Shown here piece after piece: positions 17,763-25,902 of a DNA stretch of 64,000 nucleotides (its first letter is position 1; each line of letters begins with the position of its first letter). A program made the translations under genes and the position numbers. The DNA is from JABMMZ01 sp044341025 (GTDB lineage Bacteria; Bacteroidota; Bacteroidia; NS11-12g; UBA955): positions 124,001 to 188,000 of the forward strand of contig JBIISM010000003.1 of assembly GCA_044341025.1 (NCBI GenBank), in the 5' to 3' direction. Under the pieces are notes generated by a model. That model did no database searches and had not been told where the DNA came from. It saw only the letters and a list, made by a program, of their open reading frames with translations.

Positions 17763-18998
17763 TTAATTAATATCTATATTTTCAATTGCCTTTAAAACCA
17801 TCTCAGTTGCTCCTGAATTTTCTTCTACAAAGCGCTTACATGCCAATCTTGAAGATTGAATTTCATTGCCTTCTAAAAAGATTGCGTGGGCATTTTCAAA
17901 ATCAGTCACGTTACTTACGCTCATCGCAATACCTGCCCTTATTGCCAGTTCTGCTTCAGGGTATTTTTCTGTATGAGGGCCAAACACAACAGGAACACCA
18001 TAAGCCAATGCTTCCAAAATATTGTGTAAACCTTTGCCAAATGCGCCACCTATAAATGCCAAATCTGCGTACAAATATGCCGATGCCAAATGACCAATCG
18101 TATTGAGCACCATAACATTGGATTCTGTCTCTATCCCATCGCTATACAATTGAGGATTATAGGCCATAAATCTGTTTACTATGTCTGCAATATGAGACTC
18201 TGACACATCATGCGGAACAATTAAAATCTTGTATTTATGGTTGGGATTTTTAAGGCAAAACGCATGAAGTATACGTTCTTCTTCTGGCCAGCTGCTTCCT
18301 AAAATAATCAACTGCTGATCCCCTTTGAACTGAGCAATCTTATCGTTTTCTTGAGCCATAGTTGACAGCTGTTTTACCCTGTCATATCGGGTATCTCCAG
18401 ATAAAAATACATTATTCAAACCTTTAGCCATCAGCAATTCTAAGGTGTTTTTGTCTTGAACAAATATGCCTGAATATTGAGGAAGCAGTCTAAATAAAAA
18501 CTTACCTAAGTTCGAAAATAGAAATTGTTTTTTCCTAAAAACAGCTGATATTAAAAACACAGGAATCTTCTGTTTAAAAAGGGCTTTTAAATAAAAATAC
18601 CAAATTTCGTATTTAACAAAGATGGCCACATCGGCTTGTAAATAATGAACTGTTTTTCTAGCAGCCCTAGTACCATCTAAAGGCAAATACATGACAAGAT
18701 CAGCCAATGGATAATTGTGCCTTTGTTGGTATCCAGAAGGCGAAAAAAAAGTAAGCACTATGCTGTTGGTGGCATTCTTGCTTTTTAATGCTTCCATCAA
18801 AGGTCTTGCTTGTTCAAATTCGCCCAAACTGGCACAGTGAAACCAAAATCTTAGGCCATTTTTTTCTAAAGGTACACTCGGAATACTTTTTAATTGTGCC
18901 TCTAAAAATTGTTTGGTCTTGCCTTTTTTAATGAAAGGATTGACCACTGGAATTAAGCACTTAAGAATAGACAGTATGCAACGGTAAACAAACAACAT
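17763..18998 (-). CDS. waaA: 3-deoxy-D-manno-octulosonic acid (Kdo) transferase
   Basis: 411 residues, GT30 family. It adds Kdo to lipid A precursor at the cytoplasmic face of the inner membrane, held there by a hydrophobic N-terminus (LFVYRCILSILKCLIP). The catalytic-base motif WFHCASLGEFEQARPL is at about 52-67. The C-terminal Rossmann domain has LIILGSSWPEEE and the sugar-nucleotide motif FIGGAFGKGLHNILEALAYG, with GPHTEKYPEA near the end. It sits 2 bp after the outer-membrane protein gene and abuts apt. Confidence 0.95.
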   Translation of the reverse strand: MLFVYRCILSILKCLIPVVNPFIKKGKTKQFLEAQLKSIPSVPLEKNGLRFWFHCASLGEFEQARPLMEALKSKNATNSIVLTFFSPSGYQQRHNYPLADLVMYLPLDGTRAARKTVHYLQADVAIFVKYEIWYFYLKALFKQKIPVFLISAVFRKKQFLFSNLGKFLFRLLPQYSGIFVQDKNTLELLMAKGLNNVFLSGDTRYDRVKQLSTMAQENDKIAQFKGDQQLIILGSSWPEEERILHAFCLKNPNHKYKILIVPHDVSESHIADIVNRFMAYNPQLYSDGIETESNVMVLNTIGHLASAYLYADLAFIGGAFGKGLHNILEALAYGVPVVFGPHTEKYPEAELAIRAGIAMSVSNVTDFENAHAIFLEGNEIQSSRLACKRFVEENSGATEMVLKAIENIDIN

Positions 18999-19000
18999 AT

Positions 19001-19792
19001 TTATTCGAAGAACCGCTCCTCTTCACCCTTTTTATTGCCTGCTTGTCTTCCAGAAAGAGAAATCATAATGCCAATCTTAAGCCCTAAAAGCATATCGTTG
19101 CGCAATTCTGAGTCTGCTTTTCGGGTATCATAGTTATAAGAACGTCTGTTTTTTGTGAACCCATTTAACAATTCCATTCCCGCATAAAAGTTCATTCTGC
19201 CTTTTGGATCTATGCGCTGATACCCAAAAAATCCGCGAACCATTAAGCCATTCGTTAAGCGGTCGTAACCCTTGTAGTAATTGTTTTCTAATTGAGGCAA
19301 CACTGTTCTTTGGAAGGTGAATTTAAGCTTGTGTTGCATAAACCCTAAACCTCCTGTTATTAATAGCCCAGAATTGCGCTCAAAACTTCCCAATGGAATT
19401 AGTTTGCCAAAATCAATATGCCAATGATAGCCCCTTTCATACATCCTAACATCTGCGTAGGTTCCAGTGTTGTCAATCAACAATCCCCCATTGCCAATCA
19501 TAGAATCTAAAATACCACTTTCTTTAACCCGACCTGAGAATATGGTGTTTACACCGCCTTGCACTTGAAAGTTTTTTCCAAATTTATAGGCCAGCGTAAA
19601 ACCAACTGAATTACTTCCACCAAAACGTTTGCTTAAGAGCCCTATGGGTGCTTGCCTTCCGTAATTCATGCACAAAAGCACAGTGTTTCGGTAATTAGAG
19701 TGTTTCGATGAGGCAACTGAAGCTGTATCAGCAGAAAATGCCCACATTGGGAAAAAAATTAGACAAATAATTACCGCTCTAAAATTGTACAC
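19001..19792 (-). CDS. Predicted outer-membrane beta-barrel protein
   Basis: About 263 residues from GTG 19792. The N-terminus is a signal peptide (YNFRAVIICLIFFPMWAFSA). The rest alternates hydrophobic and polar residues in short strands with glycine and aromatic pairs, such as VGFTLAYKFGKNFQVQGGVN and NSGLLITGGLGFMQHKLKF, and ends in LLGLKIGIMISLSGRQ, as in small porin-like barrels. The frame could begin at TTG 19825, but that codon coincides with the -33 element and a -7 box lies between, so GTG 19792 is preferred. First gene of an operon with waaA, apt and a nucleosidase. No specific family recognised. Confidence 0.7.
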   Translation of the reverse strand: MYNFRAVIICLIFFPMWAFSADTASVASSKHSNYRNTVLLCMNYGRQAPIGLLSKRFGGSNSVGFTLAYKFGKNFQVQGGVNTIFSGRVKESGILDSMIGNGGLLIDNTGTYADVRMYERGYHWHIDFGKLIPLGSFERNSGLLITGGLGFMQHKLKFTFQRTVLPQLENNYYKGYDRLTNGLMVRGFFGYQRIDPKGRMNFYAGMELLNGFTKNRRSYNYDTRKADSELRNDMLLGLKIGIMISLSGRQAGNKKGEEERFFE

Positions 19793-19796
19793 ATTG

Positions 19797-19825
19797 CAAA
19801 TATACAAAAAAACAATCTCAGTCAA
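19797..19825 (-). promoter_or_regulatory. Promoter of the omp-waaA-apt operon, 4 nt from the GTG start
   Basis: On the minus strand a -33 TTG (19823-19825) and a -7 TATATTTG (19797-19804) are separated by 18 nt. The box ends 4 nt (CAAT) before the GTG start, implying a leaderless mRNA. Confidence 0.65.
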
Positions 19826-19841
19826 GAAGCTCTATTAAGAT

Positions 19842-20267
19842 CTAAGCCAATTGACCGTTTACATAAACCGAATGGCTAACATTTGAACCGTATTCTAAAG
19901 CTTTAGAAACAGAACAGTACTTTGTAAATGAGAGCTCTGCCGCGCGCTTTGCTTTGTCTAGATCAACTGTTCCTTGGATTAAAAACTTTACTTCTATGTC
20001 TTTATATACTGAATGGTCTTCAACCTTTATGCTGTCGCTTTCTACCTCAACTTGAAAATCTTGAATGTCTTGTCTTTGTTTCTTTAATATTGAAATAATA
20101 TCTATTGCACTGCATCCACCTATTGAAACCAATAACAATTGCATAGGACGCATGCCTTTATGATGTCCTCCAATACTTTCTGAACCATCCATCAATAAAG
20201 TATTGTTGGTGTCATTTGTGGCCTCCATTAAAAAGTCATCGTCAATGCGCTTAATATTTATTTTCAT
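19842..20267 (-). CDS. OsmC-family protein
   Basis: 141 residues from ATG 20267; the open frame extends upstream to 20330 but ATG 20267 (MKINIKRIDDDF) is the natural start. OsmC/Ohr fold: the N-terminal strands, then GMRPMQLLLVSIGGCSAIDI with one of the redox Cys in the central helix. The second Cys lies in the helix SFTKYCSVSKAL near the C-terminus, spaced as in OsmC (YhfA-like) proteins. Members with both Cys act on organic hydroperoxides; YhfA-type members have unclear substrates. It is separated from the ABC exporter by two copies of a hairpin repeat. Confidence 0.88.
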   Translation of the reverse strand: MKINIKRIDDDFLMEATNDTNNTLLMDGSESIGGHHKGMRPMQLLLVSIGGCSAIDIISILKKQRQDIQDFQVEVESDSIKVEDHSVYKDIEVKFLIQGTVDLDKAKRAAELSFTKYCSVSKALEYGSNVSHSVYVNGQLA

Positions 20268-20383
20268 AACGTAATATAATGATGCAAAATAAGGTCTTAG
20301 AATTTCCTTTACAAGTGACAAATACCACAAACAAAAAACATTACACCAAGATTACCTATTCTAAGATAAAGTTGGGTAGCTCC

Positions 20384-20408
20384 TCATGGGGTGGAAAACA
20401 CCCCATGA
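20384..20408. repeat. Hairpin repeat, copy 1
   Basis: Perfect inverted repeat: TCATGGGGTG (20384-20393), loop GAAAA, CACCCCATGA (20399-20408). A second, slightly longer copy lies 80 bp downstream. No T-run follows on either strand. Confidence 0.85.
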
Positions 20409-20463
20409 ACACTTAAAAACTGTAGACTATAGTTTGCTTTACAAAGAAATATTCGGGTAACGA

Positions 20464-20490
20464 TTCATGGGGTGGAAAACACCCCATGAA
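20464..20490. repeat. Hairpin repeat, copy 2
   Basis: Perfect 11-bp inverted repeat: TTCATGGGGTG (20464-20474), loop GAAAA, CACCCCATGAA (20480-20490). It starts 14 bp past the stop of the ABC exporter gene (minus strand), where it could stabilise or end the transcript, although it lacks a T-run. It is identical to copy 1 over the shared 25 bases. Confidence 0.85.
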
Positions 20491-20504
20491 CATTTATCTA
20501 ATTA

Positions 20505-22313
20505 TTAAGAATGGGTATTGTGCAATTTGTAATAATACCCTTGTTTAGAAAGCAATTCCTGGTGGTGGCCCCTTTCAACAATGCGGCCCTTGTCCATCAC
20601 TATAATTTCATCTGCATCTTGAATGGTGCTGAGCCTATGCGCAATTACCAGAGTGGTTCTTCCCTGACGCAAACGGTCGAGTGCTTGTTGAACCAATTTT
20701 TCACTTTCATTGTCTAAGGCAGAAGTTGCCTCGTCCAAAATCAAAATTGGTGGATTCCTTAGCAGAGCCCTAGCAATTGCCAATCGCTGTCTTTGACCAC
20801 CACTTAACTTGCTGCCACGCTCACCAATTACAGTTTCAAATCCATGCTCTGTAGCCATAATAAATTCGTAAGCATTTGCCAACTTTGCCGCTTCTTCAAC
20901 TTCCTGCATGGTATGGCCAGTTTGACCAAATAAGATATTGTTGCTTATACTGTCGTTGAACAATATTGCCTCTTGAGTTACAATACCCATTAGCGAACGC
21001 AAATCATCTATTTTATAGTCGCGTATATCTACACCATCTATTTCAATTGCGCCTTCAGCAACATCATAAAAGCGGGGCAACAAGTCAGCCAAGGTACTCT
21101 TACCACTTCCACTTGATCCTACCAATGCTACTTTTTTGTTTTTAGGTATTTCGAAAGAAACGGCATCCAAAACGTTTTCATTTTTATACGCAAAAGAAAT
21201 ATTCTTATAGGATACACCCGTTTTTAGCGCTGAAATTGGCACTGGATTAATCTTTTCAATAATTTTTATATCGGTGTTCAATATTTCTTCATAACGGTCC
21301 ATTCCTGCTGCACCCCTTTGAACCATTGGAAATGCTTGAGACAGTTGTTTGAATGGCGGAATTACTTGACTGAAAATAGCAAAATATGCCAAGAATGCCG
21401 AGCCCGCGATTTCGCCATTAAACACCATATTTCCCCCAAACCACAGCAATACACCGGCTACAAAAATGGCCAAAGTTTCTGATATCGGGGAAGCCATATC
21501 GCCTCGGTGGTTCACTTTAATGTTTGCGCTTGTAGAGTTGTCGTTTAAATTTTTAAACTTTGACCTGAACACCGTCTCAACCACAAACGCTTTTATAATT
21601 CGAATGCCGCCTAAAGATTCTTCTAAAAAGGACAAAACAGTGCTTTGTTCCTCTTGGTTGCGCTTCGATTTCCGCCTCAATGATTTTCCCAATAATGCAA
21701 TTGAACCCGCAGCCAAAGGCAATAATATTATGACGTACAATGTGAGTGTTGGACTCATGTAGACCAAAGTCCCAATGTAAAAAACAATACTTACAGGCTC
21801 TTTAAATATCGCTTCCAATGACGCCATCAAACTCCATTCAACTTCTTTCACATCATTGCTCATCCGTGAAATAATATCGCCCTTACGCTCATCGCTAAAA
21901 TATGACATTGGCAAATCTAAAATCTTATCGTAAACCCGTTTGCGAATGTCCTGAATAACACGGTTTCTCAGTATCACCAAATAATACAAAGCCATATACC
22001 TGGCTATGTTTTTTATCACTGTGGCAACAACCAAACTGATGCAAATTAAAAACAAAGCCTCGCGCTTATTGTCTTGCACAAATTCGGTCATCCATTGAAT
22101 AAAATCGCTGTAAAGTGAATTAAAATCGCTGCCTCCTGTTGACTTCTGTCTAAAAGCATCCTTGTTGTTGTTGAACATAAAATCGAGCAAGGGCATAAGC
22201 AAGGCAAGAGAGAAAAGTCCCGCTAAAATCTGAACCAAATTAAACAGCATATTAAGTGCCGCAAGCCCTTTAAAAGGAACTATCAGTCTTATCATGCGCA
22301 ACATGGCTTTCAT
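20505..22313 (-). CDS. ABC exporter, fused permease and ATPase (MsbA-like)
   Basis: 602 residues, a half-transporter expected to act as a homodimer in the inner membrane. Six transmembrane helices fall in about 15-320, including LAIFVAGVLLWFGGNMVF. The ATPase has Walker A GSSGSGKST (about 399-407), signature LSGGQRQRLAIARALL, Walker B ILILDEATSALD and the H-loop IAHRLST. The organisation matches MsbA-type lipid or lipopolysaccharide flippases and many drug exporters; in Bacteroidota such genes are usually annotated only as ABC transporter. Not evidently in an operon. Confidence 0.92.
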   Translation of the reverse strand: MKAMLRMIRLIVPFKGLAALNMLFNLVQILAGLFSLALLMPLLDFMFNNNKDAFRQKSTGGSDFNSLYSDFIQWMTEFVQDNKREALFLICISLVVATVIKNIARYMALYYLVILRNRVIQDIRKRVYDKILDLPMSYFSDERKGDIISRMSNDVKEVEWSLMASLEAIFKEPVSIVFYIGTLVYMSPTLTLYVIILLPLAAGSIALLGKSLRRKSKRNQEEQSTVLSFLEESLGGIRIIKAFVVETVFRSKFKNLNDNSTSANIKVNHRGDMASPISETLAIFVAGVLLWFGGNMVFNGEIAGSAFLAYFAIFSQVIPPFKQLSQAFPMVQRGAAGMDRYEEILNTDIKIIEKINPVPISALKTGVSYKNISFAYKNENVLDAVSFEIPKNKKVALVGSSGSGKSTLADLLPRFYDVAEGAIEIDGVDIRDYKIDDLRSLMGIVTQEAILFNDSISNNILFGQTGHTMQEVEEAAKLANAYEFIMATEHGFETVIGERGSKLSGGQRQRLAIARALLRNPPILILDEATSALDNESEKLVQQALDRLRQGRTTLVIAHRLSTIQDADEIIVMDKGRIVERGHHQELLSKQGYYYKLHNTHS

Positions 22314-22406
22314 AAGGGCAAAGTAAAGCTATTTTTTAACGGAAGTCAAACACTAATTATAACATGAAATGAAGTTTCTAATCAATGTGTAACAAGACTA
22401 TTTGAC

Positions 22407-23474
22407 TTACAAATTCAATAAATCTGCGAATTCCTTATTCAAATACAACTTTTCCCTTCCCGAAGATTTCTCTAACAACAAACCCATTTTTACTAGGTGG
22501 TCGAGGTAGGTGTAGGCAGTTTGGCGGTGACAGCCGATGGCCTCACAAATCATCTTAGGTTTAATGTAGGGCTTGTAAAACAGAACATCCAGAAGTTCAT
22601 TTGCTGGTAAAATATAATCGGTGTACTTCTCTAACTGGTCTTTGAATTTCTTGCGCAATTGAACATAAAGTTTAGTTGTCTCCAATAAAAGAACAACAGC
22701 TTCCTCAAGCTTTTGGATGATAAATGCCATCCACTTTTCAAAACTTTGATTGATCATTACCTCTCTTAGCAATAAATTATAGGTTTCCTTTTCTTTGAAC
22801 AAGATAAACGAAATAGGAATGCAATTATACAGTATGCCAAGCTCTCTAAAAAAAAGCTTAGTGAGGATTCTAGCACAGTGCCCATTCATTTGTAAATACG
22901 GTGCCAAAGCTCGAAATTGATAATGTATCAAAGCCAAGCCTTGCAAACTGCTCGTTTTCTTCAATTGCTTAAGGGCCTTATCCAAATCAAGCCTTAAATA
23001 TTGAATCAAACTTGGATTATTTGGAGTCGTGTACAAACATAAATTGGTAAAATAACTTTGAATACGTACTTCCTTTTTATCTCTAAACATTTCAAACTGT
23101 CTTTTTGAGAGATGCAAAAACTCAGGAGCCAAATTGTTTACACTGAGAGATTCAATCTCATCCTTCCATTCGATAGATTTAAAAATTATCTTGGCATTCT
23201 TTTCATTTAAATTATTCTCTGATGAATATGCCTCCAATAAACGCTGAACAGAAATCGAAACACCTTCAAGGTCAAATGAATACTTGCTGTCTACCAATTC
23301 AATTAATTGAAAAAAATTAAGAATGCCATTGTTAAACTGTGCATCCACATATCCGTTTAAATGATAAATTGATTTCCAACATGACTCTGAAATACCGTGT
23401 AGCTCTGAAAGACTTAATATTTTTAATTCATTAAGTGGTTTTAACTGGTTATGCGGTAATTGACTGTTTATCAA
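22407..23474 (-). CDS. Fic-fold protein with lost catalytic motif and C-terminal winged helix
   Basis: 355 residues. The layout is that of Fic/DOC proteins with a C-terminal DNA-binding domain. A degenerate inhibitory-type helix (FDLEGVSISV, about 68-77) stands where xIEGxxxS is found. PNNPSLIQYLRLDLDKAL (about 151-168) stands for the PPxPxxVPxLMxDL segment. The core helix is ALIHYQFRAL followed at 191-202 by APYLQMNGHCAR, against HPFxDGNGRxxR in active enzymes. The catalytic His is Ala, the phosphate-binding Gly is Met and an Arg is His, so AMP transfer is unlikely. A winged helix (about 300-350; ICEAIGCHRQTAYTYLDHLV) follows. Start is TTG 23474; no ATG exists near the N-terminus. It diverges from glutamine synthetase. 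Confidence 0.78.
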   Translation of the reverse strand: MINSQLPHNQLKPLNELKILSLSELHGISESCWKSIYHLNGYVDAQFNNGILNFFQLIELVDSKYSFDLEGVSISVQRLLEAYSSENNLNEKNAKIIFKSIEWKDEIESLSVNNLAPEFLHLSKRQFEMFRDKKEVRIQSYFTNLCLYTTPNNPSLIQYLRLDLDKALKQLKKTSSLQGLALIHYQFRALAPYLQMNGHCARILTKLFFRELGILYNCIPISFILFKEKETYNLLLREVMINQSFEKWMAFIIQKLEEAVVLLLETTKLYVQLRKKFKDQLEKYTDYILPANELLDVLFYKPYIKPKMICEAIGCHRQTAYTYLDHLVKMGLLLEKSSGREKLYLNKEFADLLNL

Positions 23475-23478
23475 TTTT

Positions 23479-23507
23479 ATGTCGAATTATCTTACAATTT
23501 TCGACAT
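23479..23507. promoter_or_regulatory. Dyad operator candidate between the Fic-like gene and glutamine synthetase
   Basis: Half-sites ATGTCGAA (23479-23486) and TTCGACAT (23500-23507) are exact inverted repeats. Their centres are 21 bp apart, two helical turns. The site lies 4 bp upstream of the Fic-like gene's TTG start and about 100 bp upstream of the glutamine synthetase ATG. It is a good candidate for binding by the winged helix of the neighbouring protein; that link is inference. Confidence 0.5.
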
Positions 23508-23578
23508 TTATATTCAATTTATTAAATTTTATTTAAATAATTAATGATTTCAATCAATTAAAATCTCCTCGAATAACT

Positions 23579-23586
23579 TAATTTTG
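23579..23586 (+). promoter_or_regulatory. TAnnTTTG -7 box for glutamine synthetase
   Basis: TAATTTTG ending 18 nt before the ATG at 23605. It overlaps an in-frame TTG at 23584, which is another reason to reject that codon as the start. No clear -33 TTG is visible. Confidence 0.5.
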
Positions 23587-23604
23587 CAGTCAAATTTATC
23601 AAGA

Positions 23605-25776
23605 ATGTCTTCAACATCAAGCAAGAATTTAATTCAAGAGAAACCACCCCACAAACAAATGAAACAGATATCAGAGTACTTCGGAAAAAGTGTTTTCGGC
23701 CCAAAAGCAATGGCCGAATTCGTTAGCAAAGAAGCCATCAAGGCTGTAAATGAATCAAGAAATACAGGAAAGCAAATGGACCGTAAAATGGCAGACCAGA
23801 TTGCAGAAGGTATGAAAAATTGGGCCATCGAAAAAGGTGCCACCCACTACACACACTGGTTCCAACCATTGCGTGGTTCTACTGCAGAAAAACACGATGC
23901 ATTCTTCGATCCAACAGGAATTGATACAGGCATTGAAGTGTTTACAGGAAAATCATTGGTACAACAAGAACCAGATGCATCAAGTTTTCCTAATGGTGGC
24001 ATTAGAAATACATTTGAAGCTAGAGGCTATAGCGTTTGGGATCCTTCATCTCCAGCTTTTATTATGGAAAAAGCCGGCGGTAAAACCTTGTGCATTCCAA
24101 CAATTTTTGTTGCTTACACAGGAGAAGCGCTCGACTATAAAGCACCTTTAATAAAATCAACTAATTTCTTAACCAAAAACACAACTGCTGTTTGCCAATA
24201 TTTTGACGCTAACGTTAAAAACACAAAAGTTTCCTTGGGTATCGAACAAGAATATTTTTTAGTTGATGAGGAATTATACCACCAAAGACCTGACTTGGTT
24301 TTTGCAGGAAGAACTCTAGTTGGTAACATGCCTGCCAAAGGCCAACAATTAGAAGACCATTATTTTGGCAGCATTCCAGAAAGGGTCTACAACTATATGA
24401 CCGACTTTGAAAAAGAAGCTTTAAAATTAGGCATACCCCTCAAGACCAGACACAATGAAGTGGCGCCTGGTCAGTACGAATGTGCACCAATGTTTGAAGA
24501 AGCGGATATCGCCATCGACCACAACTCTTTGCTTATGGATGTTATGCAATCTGTTGCAAGCAGACATAAATTGAAAGTTATTTGGCATGAGAAACCATTC
24601 AAAGGTGTTAATGGTTCTGGTAAACACAACAACTGGTCGCTTATTACAGATACTGGTGTTAATCTACTTTCTCCAGGACATAGTCCTATTGATAACCTGC
24701 AATTTTTAACCTTCTTTATCAATACCATTAAAGCGGTTCACGACCATGCGGATTTGTTAAGAGCCAGTATTGCTACTGCGGCAAATGACCATAGATTAGG
24801 GGCTAACGAAGCGCCTCCTGCTATTATGTCCGTTTTTATTGGTAGCACGCTAAGCGAAGTGTTAAATCAATTCCAAGCAATTAAAACACCGGTTATAACC
24901 GGAAAAGTGAGTGAAAAGACAATCAGTGTGTACCGTATTCCTGAAATACTTTTAGACAACACCGACCGCAACCGTACGTCTCCATTTGCTTTCACAGGAA
25001 ATAAATTTGAATTCAGAGCAGTTGGATCCAGCGACCATTGCGCAAATGCAATCATTGTATTGAACACCATCGTTGGTAACCAATTGGAAGAATTTAAAAA
25101 AGAAGTAGATGCTTTAATTAAAAAGAAAACCAATAAACTTCTTGCCATCGAACAAGTTTTAAAATCGTACGTCAAAGCAAGCAAAAAAATTATTTTTGAA
25201 GGCAATGGATATGGCGATGAATGGGTAAAAGAAGCTATAAAAAGAGGTCTAAGCAACATCAAAACTACGCCATATGCATTAGATGCCTACAGCACCAAAG
25301 CAAGCAAAGATCTGTTTGTGAAAAACAACATCTTTACCATCAAAGAACTAGAGGCACGTACAGAAATTAAATTTGAAAACTACCTGTTAAAAATTCAAAT
25401 TGAAGGCAGAATCTTAGGCGAATTGGTTAAAAATTATGTTATTCCTTCTGCAGTTGAATACCAAAAGAAATTAATTGATACCATTGAAGGGCTTAACAGA
25501 ATTGGACAAACCAAAGCAGAAAACAAAGGCTTGTATACCTTAGCTAAAGAAATATCTTACAACGTTAATGCAATTTGGGAAAACAACAACAAAATGGTTG
25601 ATGAAAGAATCAAAGCCAACAAATTAACACATGCCGATAAAAAAGCAAAAGCTTATTGCGACAAAGTAAAACCTTATTTTGACAGCATCCGCGAAAGCGC
25701 AGACAAACTTGAAGAGCTAATCGACAACGACGCTTGGAAACTGCCTAAATACCGCGATTTGTTGTTCTTGAAATAA
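23605..25776 (+). CDS. glnN: Glutamine synthetase, type III
   Basis: 723 residues from ATG 23605, the size of the dodecameric GSIII class typical of Bacteroidota and cyanobacteria. It makes glutamine from glutamate, ammonia and ATP. GSIII-specific features are the N-terminal FGKSVFGPKAMAEFVSKEA and THYTHWFQPLRGSTAEKHDA (about 76-95). Metal- and substrate-binding motifs follow: LGIEQEYFLVDEE, HNEVAPGQYECAP, HEKPFKGVNGSGKHNNWSL and NRTSPFAFTGNKFEFRAVGS. It is monocistronic, with a terminator directly after it. The divergent Fic-like gene and the dyad suggest specific transcriptional control. Confidence 0.96.
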   Translation: MSSTSSKNLIQEKPPHKQMKQISEYFGKSVFGPKAMAEFVSKEAIKAVNESRNTGKQMDRKMADQIAEGMKNWAIEKGATHYTHWFQPLRGSTAEKHDAFFDPTGIDTGIEVFTGKSLVQQEPDASSFPNGGIRNTFEARGYSVWDPSSPAFIMEKAGGKTLCIPTIFVAYTGEALDYKAPLIKSTNFLTKNTTAVCQYFDANVKNTKVSLGIEQEYFLVDEELYHQRPDLVFAGRTLVGNMPAKGQQLEDHYFGSIPERVYNYMTDFEKEALKLGIPLKTRHNEVAPGQYECAPMFEEADIAIDHNSLLMDVMQSVASRHKLKVIWHEKPFKGVNGSGKHNNWSLITDTGVNLLSPGHSPIDNLQFLTFFINTIKAVHDHADLLRASIATAANDHRLGANEAPPAIMSVFIGSTLSEVLNQFQAIKTPVITGKVSEKTISVYRIPEILLDNTDRNRTSPFAFTGNKFEFRAVGSSDHCANAIIVLNTIVGNQLEEFKKEVDALIKKKTNKLLAIEQVLKSYVKASKKIIFEGNGYGDEWVKEAIKRGLSNIKTTPYALDAYSTKASKDLFVKNNIFTIKELEARTEIKFENYLLKIQIEGRILGELVKNYVIPSAVEYQKKLIDTIEGLNRIGQTKAENKGLYTLAKEISYNVNAIWENNNKMVDERIKANKLTHADKKAKAYCDKVKPYFDSIRESADKLEELIDNDAWKLPKYRDLLFLK

Positions 25777-25797
25777 GAATCTTAACAATCCTATAAT

Positions 25798-25833
25798 AGT
25801 CCCATTTGGAAACAGATGGGACTTTCTTTTTTT
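25798..25833 (+). terminator. Intrinsic terminator after glutamine synthetase
   Basis: Stem AGTCCCATTTG (25798-25808) with CAGATGGGACT (25813-25823), one G-T wobble, GAAA tetraloop, followed by TTTCTTTTTTT. Confidence 0.92.
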
Positions 25834-25886
25834 ACAGCAATTTTTAAGTTTAATTAAAAAAACAAAACGAATATCGTCTGATTTCA

Positions 25887-25894
25887 TATATTTG
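25887..25894 (+). promoter_or_regulatory. TAnnTTTG -7 box for the membrane glycosyltransferase-like gene
   Basis: TATATTTG ending 8 nt before the ATG at 25903. Confidence 0.55.
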
Positions 25895-25902
25895 AATCGT
25901 TC

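Noticed and set aside
22407..23474. Active Fic AMP-transferase acting on glutamine synthetase
   Set aside because: The catalytic His and the Gly of the phosphate loop are replaced, so enzymatic adenylylation is not supported; a regulatory role is preferred.
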